Source: Anisus vortex
Lineage: Eukaryota > Mollusca > Gastropoda > Planorbidae
Direction: 5' to 3'
NCBI GenBank assembly: GCA_949126835.1
Contig: OX421498.1
Span: 34,432,799-34,496,798 of the forward strand
Length of the DNA stretch: 64,000 nt
Of the stretch, positions 1 through 13,140 are shown piece by piece. The notes beneath the pieces are model-generated. The model made no database searches and had not been told where the DNA came from. It worked only from the letters and a program-made list of their open reading frames with translations. A program made the translations under genes and the position numbers. The stretch's first letter is position 1; each line of letters begins with the position of its first letter.

Positions 1-1449
1 GGGAATGATTCGAGAGGCCGACGAGATATCGACAAGAAGGGAAAAACAATCAACAAGGGAGCTGTCACGAAAATACACACCCCCCCCCCTTTTTACCAAA
101 GCCTCGAGTCCCTTCAGGGAGAGTTAACTCAAGCCAAAGGTCAATAACTCTCGCCCAGTTTGTCCTTTTTTATCTTCCACCAATTATCCTCCCCCACCCC
201 GGTACTCTCCTCTGCCTCTCCCTTTGGAGCGTCAATAAAGATTGCGCGAAATGGAGATTTTTTTAGCATTTCCATTTTTGGGGGGATATGTGGTCGATAC
301 AATCGGAAAAAAACAACAACAACAAAAAAGTTGTAAGAAAAGCTTATCGAATCAATTTTTGATAAATGGGAGAGATGAAAATGTATTATGCATGTTTTGC
401 TCCACATTTTGTGGTCCGCATTTCCAATTACTTATTATCGTGTCTAATTATACATTTCATTTGTGCACGAGTGACGCAAAATTTACTAAAACGCACACAA
501 ACCATATATTTTAGTTTAAGCTTTAACCAAAGACTATAATAAGATGGACCGCTTGCTTTGATATTTCTGCTATTTGATAACTTGAAACACTTAGCTAAAA
601 GCAGAAAAAGTAAGATATTGGCTAGGATTAAAAGCAGAAAAAGTAAGATATTAGTTACGTTAAAACATTTTAAAGCTGGAAATGTTGCACTAGGCAAACA
701 GTTCTAAAAGTCTATGGCGGGGTTACTATTGTACTCGTCAAGTCTATTACAGGAATGGTACTTTATTTATTGTATTCTCCTTTTCCTTGGGTCAAGAAAA
801 CAAGTATAACAGGTCCCAGTGATAGATGGGTGGAAGATTACGCCCCCCCCCCACACAAACACACATGTCCACTTGTCCAGTGCTCCAGACGTAATGCGCC
901 TGACGTGTACTGGACGGAGGTTATGTCCCAGCCTACCCACGCACGCTTCCCCTTCCCTCCTCATTCTTTGACCTAACCCTAGCCAGACTCTACCTTTTTT
1001 TTTGTCTGGCTGCTTACAGACGTAAACCTACGTAGGAACTATTTGTCGAAGAGAAGATTTTGACGCCTGTGACGTATTGTCTTGAGTCTCTGCTGTTGTT
1101 GTAGTAGTTTTTCCTAAAGGAGGGGGGAGCTGTGGTTAGGGCTATGACGTAAGCAGTGGGCGTCATATTATTCTGTATGGACTAAACAATTTTTTGTTCT
1201 TTGTTTGTTTGTATGTATATATATGTGTGTTCTTGTGCGGGCAGAGGTCAGTTTATCTTTTTTTGTTGTTGTGGTTAAAGGTTGTTGACACGATTTCTTA
1301 GATTTCTTAGAAAGTTAATGGTTTCTCAAATAATTCGGGCAACCCTTTCCATTCTCCTTATGCAATTTCGAGGAAAAAAAACTTATATGAATTTTTACTT
1401 GCATTCGGAATTTTTAGAAATTATGGAATAATGTCTGTCTCTTACGTTA
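1..1449. other. Intergenic, no gene recognised
   Basis: Low-complexity, AT-rich DNA with short poly-C and poly-T runs. The 520-595 segment shares two short blocks with 49178-49430 (one in the same, one in the opposite orientation), so it is probably the remnant of an unnamed dispersed element. No ORF has coding character. Confidence 0.5.
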
Positions 1450-1645
1450 GGGATCATCAACCCACGGCACGCGTGCCACATTTGGCACGTTATGCGATTT
1501 TCAAGAGTACGTGGAGGACCCTCCTAAAAAGCAACTCTTATACTTATACACGATATTGAGTGATTGAGGAAGGGGACTTTTATGCTGTTAGAAATTAGAA
1601 ACCCTACTTTGTCAAACTGTTAACAAAGGTTTCCCGACCCCTGCA
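1450..1645. mobile_element. hAT-type MITE, diverged
   Basis: Begins ggatcatcaacccacggcac, continues with the paired gcacgcgtgccac / tggcacg motif and ends ggtttcccgacccctgc. The ends are imperfect inverted repeats of the same type as the better-preserved hAT element at 56763-58430. No clear target duplication remains. Confidence 0.5.
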
Positions 1646-1976
1646 TTATATTATTACAATGTATTATACAATTAAAATGTATCCTATTATTGCAATGTAT
1701 TATATATTAAAATATTACATTTTAAAATGTGTAGATAAAAAGATGCAGAATACCTAGGGGAACAAATAAAAGTATTTATATCCACTCTAAATATAATGGT
1801 TTGCAATTAATGTACAAAAGTGTAAAATGTGTATCAACGTGCCCCCCTCTCCCCTATATGTCTGTTTACGCAAAGTAAACGATATTTAAGTATCTGACAT
1901 GAAAAAAAAAATAGTACACCACGAAATTGCCGAAACGTACTCACCTCGAGTTTGCGCTGAAAGAAGTCTGTGCCAG

Positions 1977-2340
1977 CACACAACGCTTTCAGTATAGTCT
2001 ACGGAAGAAAACATAACATAGTTTGTTAGTTATGATATAATAACCAATACACACAACGCTTTCAGTATAGTCTACGGAAGAAAACATAACATAGTTTGTT
2101 AGTTATGATATAATAACCAATACACACAACGCTTTCAGTATAGTCTACGGAAGAAAACATAACATAGTTTGTTAGTTATGATATAATAACCAATACACAC
2201 AACGCTTTAGTCTACGGAAGAAAACATGACATAGTTTGTTAGTTATGATATAATAACCAATACACACAAGGCTTTCAGTATAGTTTACGGAAGGATGAAA
2301 ACACAGTTGTTTAGTTAAGATATAATACACTATAGCCTTT
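1977..2340. repeat. 73-bp tandem repeat, about 4.5 copies
   Basis: The unit starting cacacaacgctttcagtata recurs at 1977, 2050, 2123, 2196 and about 2262, a period of 73 bp. The fourth copy has lost a few bases (cagtata) and the fifth is diverged. Copies 1-3 are almost identical, so the expansion is recent. No coding function. Confidence 0.9.
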
Positions 2341-4077
2341 TGCATTGAAACCAATAAACAAATTGTTAATTTTGTTTGGAGAATAGGCTAAAGACACTAT
2401 AACATTGAGACACTATAACAATTGTTTTTGTGATTAGTGTTATATGTGGTTAAGTTATAGTTATATTTGAGTTTTATTTGTAATTAGACTGACTGATGAT
2501 TATATTATAGCTGTTGGTATAGTGTTGAGGTCTTACAAGGTGATTGAAACAATCAAATAATCAAACACATATTGCGCGAAGTAACAATACACGCATAATA
2601 AATATATATATACGTTGTACAAGATGAAGCTGTGTATACAATGATTGAATGCAGTCAATAGAATAAACTATTACAGCAATAAGTCCAAGTTACACTGATT
2701 CACTCCCCGACTTTATCTTAAATAACAAAAAAACAAAAAGAAAATCTACTGATAAGCATTTTAAAACCATTTGTGATTTTTGACGAAACGAGAACGTCTT
2801 CGGAAAGTATGTCACGTCACACACAGAAAACTTGGAGAAAAACATATCTTAACGCCACCTCTTAAAGGCACAAAAAAGACACGGAAGTGACGTAAGAAAT
2901 CTTGTAAAGACTTTCGTGAAAAGAGGAAGTGACGTCAACATACTTTAAAAACACAATTGATCTAAAAAAATCCACTTTGTGTTTTAATATATCTGCCTAC
3001 ATTTTACATAAGAATGTGCACAAAAATTTTTTTTTTTTTTAATAATAAATTAAAAAGCCCTATATTTATAATATCGTTGATGGGTTAATACTTGTAAGAG
3101 ATTACTTATCATAATATGTTAGTTTATAAATTGTAGTAAGGTGCGCATGATATTGAATGAACGATTTGGCATTATGGTATAAAAGAGATTCTGATAATCC
3201 AAGAGTTTCTTATTAACGAAGAAACCAAAGAGAAGTTCGTTGAGATTCAGACGGCAACCAAGCTAGTTTTGGTATCTTCTCCTTTTCAACAAGTTGTGGC
3301 TCTGATAGTTATTATACAAGGAGATATAACTGTAGACTTGGAAGATTGACGTATGAAAGAGATCTTATGTTACGGATAAACATCACATATTAAAATAAGT
3401 GGATTACTCAACGCCTTCTTTAGATCTATCAGAATACCATCGTTGATACATTGTTTGTGATGTTCGTCCGGTGACAATACTTATCAGCCGTTCAATATGC
3501 AAGTGAGATGCCTCAGACATGAGTTATAAATACCCCACGGATCCAGTAGAAAAATGGACTTTCTTAATTTAAAGCAAACCACATTTTATTGAGCCTTAGG
3601 CAGCAAGGAATGTGATAAACACTGGAACCTTTTGGCCACTAATAAAGACAGATGTCCCTAGGTGGAGTAAAAACAAAAAATTAGACCCACTTCTCCACCC
3701 GTTTCCACTTCCGACCAGATTTACATAAAGTGTCGTACTGGAGTAAACCAGTTTAGTCGACGGTGATTGGCGAGTCCTGCCAATAGAGGATATCAACACT
3801 CGCTTTTTTTTTGGTCACCAGCTAAGTCAATCGGATGGTTGGGGGGGGGGGGGGGGTAATGATGTACAGAGACAATGTGTAAATTGGCCTAATCTGATGC
3901 AGGAGGGATATGTATGTCACAACAAACCCAGATCTAGGGTGACACAAACACAACATTAACGCCAGCTAGATATCTCCACTAATAGTTCGAATGAGCTCTC
4001 ATCTAAATTAAAACAAAAAATTGAGGCTTTCTTCATCTATTTAAAGTGAACAATTTCTTCTTCATTTTGTGTCACAG
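2341..4077. other. Intergenic, no gene recognised
   Basis: AT-rich, with a poly-G run at 3841-3856. On the plus strand 3160-3348 is open for about 60 codons without an ATG (it includes EETKEKFVEIQ and ends DLED then a stop). I cannot assign it to a family, and it lacks convincing splice sites, so it is noted rather than called. Confidence 0.4.
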
Positions 4078-4260
4078 ACGGTCTTTTTATATAGAAGATT
4101 ATTTCGTCCTACGCTTTTCCACTAAATTGTATTTCAATTAAGACTTTAAAACTTTTTTAAGTTGTTGGTTTCCGGGATTTTTCAAGAAACCCATTCTTTG
4201 TCCTGATGCCACTTGTGAAGAAATTTAATTGCGTTTGTTTTTATAAAAGTGTCTTTGTGT
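4078..4260 (-). mobile_element. 3' end of a LINE (same family as 9905-10090), degenerate
   Basis: Reading the minus strand, 4240 to 4170 encodes a decayed FF-x-SG-x-R-x-KNGFLE segment matching the FFQSGIWAWNGLPEQ peptide at 9.9 kb. It is followed by a tail (about 4120-4078) with gcgtaggacgaaataatctt, nearly the same as the 9.9-kb copy's 3' end. The order RT C-terminus, then UTR tail, identifies the 3' end of a non-LTR retrotransposon. Confidence 0.55.
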
Positions 4261-6810
4261 CTACATCTAACTGATAATTGTATAGATATTCTAAATTAGA
4301 ATCTAAAGCCTTGTATTAAACAATGAATATGTTCCTTATCCTTCTACCCTCTACAGTTTCTTGGTTTAGTGATTTAGTTTTCTGTGTAACGTTCGCTTTT
4401 ACTTAATCTATCGCTCAATTCATTACGACACACAAAAATATTAATAAATGAAAGTGAAAAAAAAGAATGATTCGGGGACAATATTACAATTAAAAATGTA
4501 TCTAAGATATTTACTTACAAATGTTTCAAGCCTCATAGTTTATGTAATGTATTTGTCCAGTCCTCAAATTTGTTCTCTATTTGAAGGGTTTTAATCATTA
4601 GTTTTTTTTAGATAATCCCATTTTCAAATAATGGAATTCGTTACTAACAAACTAAATGAAGTATCGACGGCTAATGTCAATTATAAGCAACGAGCTGCTT
4701 CAATATGTTCTGCCTTCTGTTCCCAGCGGTTTTGAAATCAAAGTGACCGAATTACTATATAATTCGGACAAGTAAAATCAAATACTACAAATAATTAAAA
4801 AGCATGAAAAGGAAAGACAACTTCCTATACAACTTTAGTTAGAGTTATCCTTTTTCTCTTTCTTTTTGTTCTTTTCTTTTTGTTCTATTCTGTTTTAGTT
4901 CTCAAGTAACAATCAATGAATGGAGTAACACTATGATGATGGAGTGCGTAAATCAGATTCTATGGTTTTGGTGAAATAATATTCTCCCTCTGGCTGGGTT
5001 TCTAGAATGGTGCTCCTTGTTAGCGCTCTGTAAGATGAGCGTTTATGGGTGTCACCAGAAAGGAAGATGGGGGGATGGAGGAGAAGAGGGTGGAGGGGGG
5101 AGGGGAGGGGGAGGGATGCACGCTAGAACTCGAGTCTTAGTATTCTTGGTCAATGCCACTCTTGAAGCGCTCGGTTGGAAACTTCTGAAGATTGTTCATT
5201 CTAAATTTGTGCCCAAGGTTGAAATGGGATCGATTATGGAGAAAAAGTATGTTTAGTTTACGTATCATTTAATGGGCCTCTGAGATAACAATGTGTGGTA
5301 GTTCTATTGTGTCTAACGAGTGTTGTTGTTTTAGTTTAAAATGCTTTTTTTTCCAGAAGAGTTGTCGGGTTGGAGTCTCAAATTAGTTTATTTTGGACAC
5401 GTAAAAGTATTGTAATATTCTTAATTTAGATTGACTGAATGCGCTCATGAACCCGGATCTGTTACTGGTATCGTATGCAGAATAAATTTTCCTAACATGG
5501 AATAGTCACGGAAACAGCTGGTGTCCACCAACCAACTTGGAATCTTCCTCGAAGGGAGGAAAGTATTAAAAAAAAAAGATTTGAGAAACGCTGTAACCGT
5601 TGCACGAGCTGTCGACACGTGACGGCCATATCGACGCCATACTAATTGGGAAGTTGCATGACGGGATACGCTGGTTTCAGATTTAATCAAGGATAGTCTG
5701 AAGTCTGGGGGCGCGTCCAATCCCCCCACCCCCCAACATGTCTATGGCCCTTGTCTATGGCCGCATCTGTCCCCTTTACGGCGTTGGCCCACGCGAGTAG
5801 GGGTAGGATTTATTCATATCGGAGAAATATCGAGTGACCGAAGTCGTAATGGGCGGAATCGTTATTATGGTGGGTAGATACCAGTTGGACTTTGTATGAT
5901 GCTTGTATGATGCTTGTATGATTACATTCAATATTGATTTTGAATATCGATTAGGCCATAGAGATCAACTGTGTTACAAGGAGTGATGACTCGATGAAAG
6001 TGGGAAGCACACAGTTAGGTAGACAATAGCAACAGTTTTAATTAACTTGTCTGGATATATATTTGCTGACATTATAAAAAAAAAAAAAAGAAATACATAT
6101 AAAGCAGAGAAAAAAACAAATAGATTTATACGACATGCACATGGTTCTAGAAATGGAGTAACAGATGGGTTACTGTACAGATGTGTGAGTCTGTTAAATG
6201 GCAAGACATGCCAAAAACAATAGAAATGCTAGAGTTTGCCAGAATAAACTATATGTGGAAAGACATGATCGCCTACGCCATTTTATGATGATGATGATAT
6301 ATATAGGCTATAATAATATATAATATAAAGGTCTAAATACTACACTTACAAACATCTGCCTAAAAACATAACTTTCAAATGTCAAATGTGTCAAATTTAT
6401 CAAATGTATTATCCCTATTGTTTTAAACAAAATAGCTCAATTCCTTTTTTTTTCAATAAAACAATCAGCTATTGAGATTTAAAAAAAAAAAAATTTATGT
6501 CCTTAGTGCGTCACGTGATATTTTGGCTAATGTGCTTTGCGCATGTCAATAGTTGATACATTATTTCTGTACAATGGAAGGAATATTCACCCGATAAGCC
6601 AAGTAGCCTAACCAGATATTGGTTTTCTAGTCTGTACATGCGAGTCTGTCTGGCTGCGTGTGTGTCTGTGCGTGTATGTGTGCAGTAGCGTTAGGTAAAT
6701 CATTACGTCATGCAACATTTATTTAATGGCAAAACAAAATTGCCATGACATATCTTCTGTTGAATCTACGGTACTATATCGTCTACTTGCACAGCTGATC
6801 AATAGTAGTA
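4261..6810. other. Intergenic, no gene recognised
   Basis: Mostly AT-rich unique-looking DNA with a G-rich patch at 5065-5115 and a small triple repeat of ttgtatgatgc near 5895-5925. The short ORFs here lack domains, codon bias or plausible splice partners. Confidence 0.4.
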
Positions 6811-6892
6811 TTAACCCTTACAGTCCCGGGCGCGTATATAGCGGGACTGAAGATAGCATAGATAGAAAGTAGGTCGGTACAGGAAGGGTTAA
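6811..6892. mobile_element. 82-bp piggyBac-like MITE, copy 1
   Basis: Bounded by TTAA on both sides with inverted ends TTAACCCTTAC / GGAAGGGTTAA, and an internal hairpin agtcccg..cgggact. TTAA target duplication and CCC..GGG termini are hallmarks of piggyBac elements. Copies 2 and 3 are at 45062 and 60055. Confidence 0.8.
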
Positions 6893-6913
6893 ATTGATAC
6901 TTAACTTATAAAT

Positions 6914-7186
6914 GGGGGGGGGCATGGTGGCCGAGCGGCAGCGCGTTCGACTGGCGTACCGTATATCCTGGGTTCGAATCTTGGTAAAGGCTAGGATTTT
7001 TTTCCCCGGGTCTGGAGTATGTCCCCTGAGTCTACCCAGCTCTGATGGGTACCTGCCCTTAGTTGGAGTAAAGTAAAGGCGGCTGTGCATAGTGCTGGCC
7101 ACACAATCACCTAGTATGTCGTGGCCACAGAAAATGGTGAAAGCTGCTTCACCGACACTATGGATCAATTTGGTCCGACGGGTACT
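6914..7186 (+). mobile_element. tRNA-derived SINE (family 1)
   Basis: The head has RNA polymerase III boxes as in a Leu/Ser tRNA: A box tggccgagcgg and B box gggttcgaatc. It continues into a conserved body (tctacccagctctgatgggt, agtaaaggcggctg, ggccacagaaa) and ends in a ggtccgacggg tail. One of about 14 copies in this window. It is a retroposon, not a tRNA gene, because the 3' half of the cloverleaf is replaced by the body. Confidence 0.85.
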
Positions 7187-8085
7187 ATTAGCTTATAAAA
7201 ATGCACCGTCGATGGGTAAACAACTAACTGCTAAGCTTACGAAATCAAATTTCTAAGATTTGATTATTTTCTACATGTACAAATGGAGGAGCATCAAAAC
7301 TTTCCTTCTATGAATCATCACAAAGCCCGTTAGGATCAATATAGGGTACACAAATTCCCCCCCCCCCCCGCCACCTCAACTCTTTCTCTCGGTCAGGTTG
7401 ACCCGAAATAGTTACGTCATAGCTATGTCTCGTTTTTCATTTGGTCTAGACTGAGGCTGACACGAACCAAAATTATAAATTTAAAAAAAAAGAATACTAA
7501 AAATAAAAATTGCTTTTTTTAATGAATACTTTGCAAGACAAGATAGAACCAAATATAAAAAAAATAAATTTATTGATGTTTTGTGTTTTTGGAATGTATA
7601 TAGACTTGGCACACATATAGTATAGGAAATCGAGTTATACAAGACTAATAGAAAGGCAAGCTTCAGGAATCTTTTAAGCTAGTGTAAGGGAGAGAACGCG
7701 GTTTTTATAAGCTGTGACTCATAGGGTTTACACGAGTGAGGAGGAGAAACTGGGAGATAAATAAAAAATAAAGCATTCAATAAATAAGATAGACAGATAG
7801 ACATTGCCCTTTTTGCAGAAAACTATTTCGAAGATTGATTATAAAAGAACAACCTAGACGTGAATCTAGATATGAGACATAAAACAAGACGTAATACAAG
7901 TATAAACATTAATTTACAAGCTACGAAAAGATATAGACCTACAAGAAAACTCAACGTAAAAACCCTGACATAAAACTAGAAAGGAGAGTGATAATAAACA
8001 TAGAAACAAACCCAGAAATAAACATAGAAATACACCCTAAAAAATATACTTAGACATATAAACGTTAGACGACAATTATACAACA
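7187..8085. other. Intergenic, A-rich, no gene recognised
   Basis: A-rich DNA with a poly-C run near 7360. Nothing with coding character was found. Confidence 0.4.
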
Positions 8086-8730
8086 CTAGGTGTTATGCCC
8101 GTCACAATGACGGAGAAACGAATTATTACAATGTTGTTGTTTTTTGTTAAAAGAGACAGAAATAAACTAACCCATAAAAACAAAGTTTTTATTATACTCC
8201 CTTGCTTCGTAAACTAAGTTTATAATTAATTTATATTATTATGAATTTCCACACTAAAAATGTGCGCACCCTTTTTTGTTTCGGGCCAAAGCCGAAAAGT
8301 TTATTTGTTTCCGTCTCTTCCGGTAGAGGCAGCCATGTTTTACGTGAAATATTCTTTTCGATTCGAAAATTGGTTGAAGGAATTCGTGACTATTCCAAAG
8401 ACTATGATGCTGAAAATTTGATAGAATGTATTGTTAGTTGAGATAAGTCTGCTGCCCAAGTTTCAGCTCGATTGGACGACGGGAAGTGGTCGAAAAATTG
8501 ATGCAAAGTTTTGCAAGCAGACAATCAGACAGACAGTGCGAGTTAATAGAAAGTGAATAATAACAATCAATATTACAATAAAAACTGTAGTGAGAACATT
8601 TCTTTCGGTCTTAAGTTGTTTGGTTATTGCTATTTTTTGTATTGTTTACGGTCGCCTTGCCCTGGAATATGCATATGAAGTATTGCTGTCAAGCGTCTGA
8701 CTTCTTATTAATAATATTAAACAAACAATA
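8086..8730 (-). mobile_element. Helitron-like non-autonomous element, copy 1
   Basis: Read on the minus strand the element ends in a 6-bp-stem hairpin (ccgtcattgtgacgg), then about ten bases, then CTAG followed by T at 8085. This is the canonical Helitron 3' end (hairpin, CTRR, insertion before T). The far side (8650-8700, ccctggaatatgcatatg and tgtcaagcgtctg) matches the copy ending at 28580 in opposite orientation. An internal segment (8240-8540) resembles sequence I recall as common in snail genomes but encodes no intact protein. The 5' boundary is uncertain. Confidence 0.6.
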
Positions 8731-9358
8731 ACATTATCAAAAGGAAAAAAACAAAAAACAAATACCAAACAATAAAAATAGTAGACAGCAATATTTCACA
8801 GTCCGGGAAAACTTCAATGATACAAAATGTTTGAAAGACATCACAAAAAAAAATCTTTTCTAAAACGCCCAATTTCAATGTTACAGTTAGTTTTATTTCT
8901 TTGTTACATGTGTTTTGTCGACTATCGGTTCTATAACGAAAAAGCCATTAGTAGGCTACTTTACTTATAAGCCAAGCTAACTCAAACCTACGTTTCTGAC
9001 CACACTATCCCATGTTACGCCGCTGATACATAATTCAATGCTGCAAGGGCTAGGGATCACAAAATCTCGAACATGTGTGACATCAGACATTTCCTCTAAT
9101 CCTCAAAATGAAGTCTTAAGAAATATTTTTTGTTGTTGTGTAGATGTGTTGTTGTTGTATATATTTTCTTTTGAAAACGATAGTTTCGTATCTCTTGTCG
9201 CAAATGACATGTAATGTCATCTTTGTTACAAACTCAGACAGATAGGCGTGCCTTTCTTTGGCATGAACTTCTGAGTCTGCACTCGAGTCGAAAACATACA
9301 ACGTCTCCCCTAGCCTATATTTAATCTTGCCAATTGTCCAAAAAAGAAAAGGAAAGTA

Positions 9359-9590
9359 TCCCGTCAGACAAGATTGATCCATGACGCCGGTGAAGCAGCG
9401 TTAGCCTGTTTCTGTGGCCACGGCATACTAGGGGATTGTGTGGCCAGTACAGTGCCTTAACTTGATGCCAACTAATGTTAGGCATCCGTCAGAGCTGGGA
9501 TGTCTCAGGGGAATTGGGGTACCGATAAAAAAATCCTGACCTTTACCAGGATTCGATACGATAGTCGAACGCGCTGCCGCTCGGCCACCC
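9359..9590 (-). mobile_element. tRNA-derived SINE (family 1)
   Basis: Minus-strand copy: tail ccgtcagac at 9360, body with gtggccacggcatactag, and promoter boxes at the right end (accaggattcgata and ctcggccacc). Internally diverged. Confidence 0.8.
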
Positions 9591-9627
9591 AATTTTTGCT
9601 TTTAGAAAACAAAGTAGATAGACACTT

Positions 9628-9746
9628 AGGGGCACCGTTGCCGAGCCGGCAGTGCGATCGGATGGCGTACCAAAGGTCCTGGGTTCGAATCCTGGTGAAG
9701 GCTAGTGTTTGTTCCCGGGTCTGGAGGGTGTCCCTGGGACTACCTT
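9628..9746 (+). mobile_element. tRNA-derived SINE (family 1), 3'-truncated
   Basis: Has the A box (ttgccgagccgg) and a perfect B box (gggttcgaatcctgg) and about 60 bp of body, then stops at ggactacctt. It lies head-to-head with the copy at 9359-9590. Confidence 0.75.
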
Positions 9747-9904
9747 AATTGTTTTCTAACAGAAAAAATTATATATCTCTTTTCTTTTATAATAAAACAA
9801 ACACATATATCTGCTTATGCTTATCTTAAATTAATTATATATATATATTTATATATATATATTGATTTTTCATATCATTTTATAATTCTTTATAAAGACA
9901 ACTT

Positions 9905-10090
9905 TTTTAGAACTATTTCTTCCAGAGTGGCATTTGGGCATGGAATGGGTTGCCTGAACAAACCAGGAAAACCAGAAAATGAAAATCATTTAAAACTTTA
10001 ATAAAGATGTAAAACTAGATTCGGACCACGGATGAGCGTAGGACGCAATAATCTTCTTTATAAAAGGAGCGACTGTAGCCTAATATATAA
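9905..10090 (+). mobile_element. LINE 3' end (RT C-terminus plus 3' tail)
   Basis: The plus strand encodes FFQSGIWAWNGLPEQTRK, then after a frameshift SFKTLIKM and a stop. The W-N-x-LP-x-x then SFK arrangement is the usual C-terminus of non-LTR retrotransposon reverse transcriptases. The tail contains gcgtaggacgcaataatctt and ends tatataag. The same tail occurs at 4078 and 45695 and on the SINE at 18290. Confidence 0.65.
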
Positions 10091-10439
10091 GAAGAAGAAA
10101 ATGATGAAAGATGTGTGTTTTTTTGGATTAAGCTTGTCCAAATAGCCACCCATATTAAATACAGACACTAAATGAGAAAAAAATAGTTTTTTTAATTAAG
10201 GTATTAGGTAAAGCTAATATGCTAATGTGCTTAATGGGATGATTGTTAGAATTTTAAAAATCTTCGTGTCATATATGTAAATAAAGTAATCATTTATAAT
10301 AAATTGATAATGAGTTAATAATTCTTTTTGTCAAAAGAAAAATATTTTTTTGGCGTTCTTGTATATAGTACGCACAAAAATCTGATCAATAGGCGCTATT
10401 ATAATTATAATAATGTCATCAAAGTGGGAGTACGAATAT

Positions 10440-13140
10440 ACTCTCTAATCAAAATAGCACCATGACGTCACTTTGAAACAGACGACGAGTGTGACGTCAT
10501 GTCTAGACAGACATCCTATTCCCGCCCTTCACGGACACAGAAAAACATTCAATAATAACTTTTCGGCGAGTTCAGGACTCAGGAAGTTTGCACTTTAAAA
10601 TTCATAAGCAGACAACACCATACACAACAAATGTACACACAAAACAACAATGTTATTAGATCTAGCTAAAAGCTTTTTGCAGAATTAAACTCAGCAATTG
10701 AAATTGGCAACTATTTTGAATAGAATAGAAAGGAAAGAAAACAATTTGCAAAACTTCATTTTTAAGTGGTATTTTTACAAAAATAAAAGCTTATTTGTTA
10801 TTACTTATGTTATAACAGTTAACTATATTCTTAATAGAAATGAAATTCACAAAAGTAATAAATATAACTGCAAAAAAATAAAAAAAATAAAAAATAAAAT
10901 AATTTGTCTCAAAAATGTTGAATATACGCAATGAGAGTTTATAACACAAATAACATTTATAAAATGCATAGCCGACGCGTTGTTTTATATAAGATTAGTG
11001 AACTACCCGTCGGACCAAACTGATCATAGTGCTGGTAAAGCAGCGTTTACCAGTTTCTGTGGCCACGGCATACTAGGGGATTGTGTGGCCAGCACGATGC
11101 CTAGCCGCCTTTACTTTACTCCAACTAATGTCGGGTATCCATCCGAGCTGGGTATACTTAGGGACACTCTCCAGTCCCGGGAAAGAATCCTAGCTTTCAC
11201 CAGGATTCGAGTCCGGGACTTCGGTACACGCGCTGCAACGTGACCCATACTGTTTTATATGATAAGGAACAATTCCCCAGCAGTTTTCAATACAGTCTAG
11301 ATCGAGTTGTAACATCAACCATGTGTGCTCGTGTGTGTAAAATTCTTCAAACATAGATTTGTACACTAAATTCGCAAAAAATAACAGGATCTGGATGGGT
11401 GAACGAATGGCACTTAATAAACATCAGAACAAAAAAGTCATTATATAGGGTACTGGTCACATGGATCTTGCAGTACCCAGGTCTGCGAAAAAGGAGATTC
11501 TTCACACATCTGCAAACAAGGGCTCAAACAAAAAACAAAACAAATTAGAATCGCAATGGAACTCTTAATGGAGTTCTGCAATCAAATGAAACAGTTAATT
11601 AAACCCTAGCTAAAATTAAAAACATTGATTCAAGAAATTCTAAATAAAACGACAATTTAAAATTTTTATTTGATTACATTCCCAAAGCAAGGTTCGTGTG
11701 AGACTTCAGAATGCCGAGGTGTCTGAGTCGCGTTTTGTTGACGAACAAAATCACTAGTAATCAATATGGCGCTTAGTTAAGCGACAATTGGAAGATTGTT
11801 TCACGAATTCCCATCTACTTTCTGATAAAAACCCACAATGATTTTAGACAACAGCATGCTCAATGAGATGACATGGTTAGACGCGCTATAGAAATGACTA
11901 TCGTCGTCATCATCTTTGGCTTATCTTGACAACTGGTTAGTTCTTGCAGCACTTTTATCCCTGCCTGTATATGCAACAAGCTAAATTCCCCGGCGTTGCC
12001 AAGGGGGGGGGGGGAATAAAACAGGCCTGTATAAGCTACAGATAAAATATGCTAAGTCAAATTGTGAAGGTGAAATATGAGGCAATAAGATCACGTGTCT
12101 TTAAATAAACCAATTTGATTGGTTAAACACACACGCAAGGTTTTTTATATATAGAGATAAAAAAAAAACTATTTATATGTAAAGGCGCACCTTACTATGC
12201 ACTTGATGACTTTCGAGGTATTGATTGAACTAATGGACTTGATTATTTTGGACTTGTCAGCACAGCCAGGCAGACGATATTAGATAAATACATGTCACTG
12301 GTCAAGAAATCTATAAACCAGTCAGTTTTTCAACAAAATTTTCCTTTTTTTCTTCTTACATTTTTACACCCAATGTTGTCGTCTGTTATTCGTGCCGCGC
12401 TCGGACCTGGGAGTAAGCTATCGACCGCCAGGTTACGATGACCTAGGAGTGGTCAAAATGAATAGGAGCATAGTGCTGACATTAGAGATAGACAGAAAGA
12501 GAAAGAGAGAGAGGGGGGGGGAGAGAGAGAGAGAGGAGGGTTAAAAAGAAAGATACAAAAAAAGAAAAAGGAAATTGTATTGGTAACACAGTTTTTAATC
12601 TATAGATTTAAACCTAACACCCGATGCAAAGATTTGTTGGCGTTGGTCCAGCGAGATATGAATAGCGCATTAGGTCATCGCATGAATCGATAAGCAGAGA
12701 TACCACTTAGAACGAATCAGCTTGGACTAAAAAAGAACACACACACACACACAAATCACACACAAGCAGCACTACACATCTATGCTGAGAGCAATGATAG
12801 GGTCAAGGGTCTTGACACTGAACACACCAGACGTTGAAAGTTTTTAAATAAATGAATGAATGCTTTCTCTTCCACTCCCCCCCCCCCTTTCAACACTTAC
12901 ACAAATTGTCAATGTTAAAAACAACAACAGCAAATAATCAATACTCTTGTTATTGCCTCCTTTGTTTGTTTGTTTTTTTATTGTCGCTTTTTTTTCCACT
13001 TTTCAAAATAATCTGAGTTGAGCTCATTAAAACCGGTAGTTGGGAGCTTAAAACAGAAACACGAAAGCGGATTTCCGTTGTAATTGAAAAATTGTTGGTT
13101 AAGAGTTAAGAGAGCCATCAAATTAAAAAACAACAAAAAC
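10440..13140. repeat. Segmental duplication block upstream of gene A
   Basis: Non-coding blocks here recur in order upstream of gene B: 10432-10485 with 22980-23035, 10490-10555 with 23700-23785, 12180-12470 with 25198-25502, 12630-12720 with 25665-25750, and 13030-13120 with 25940-26015. The best-kept stretch (ctatcgaccgccaggttacg and flanks) is nearly identical. The two genes are therefore part of one duplicated genomic unit. The SINE at 11004 and the GA-rich tract at 12485 are copy-specific. Confidence 0.75.
11004..11245 (-). mobile_element. tRNA-derived SINE (family 1)
   Basis: Complete minus-strand copy: acccgtcggaccaaactgat tail at the left and B box region aggattcgagtccgggac near the right end. 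Inserted only in the gene A copy of the duplicated block. Confidence 0.85.
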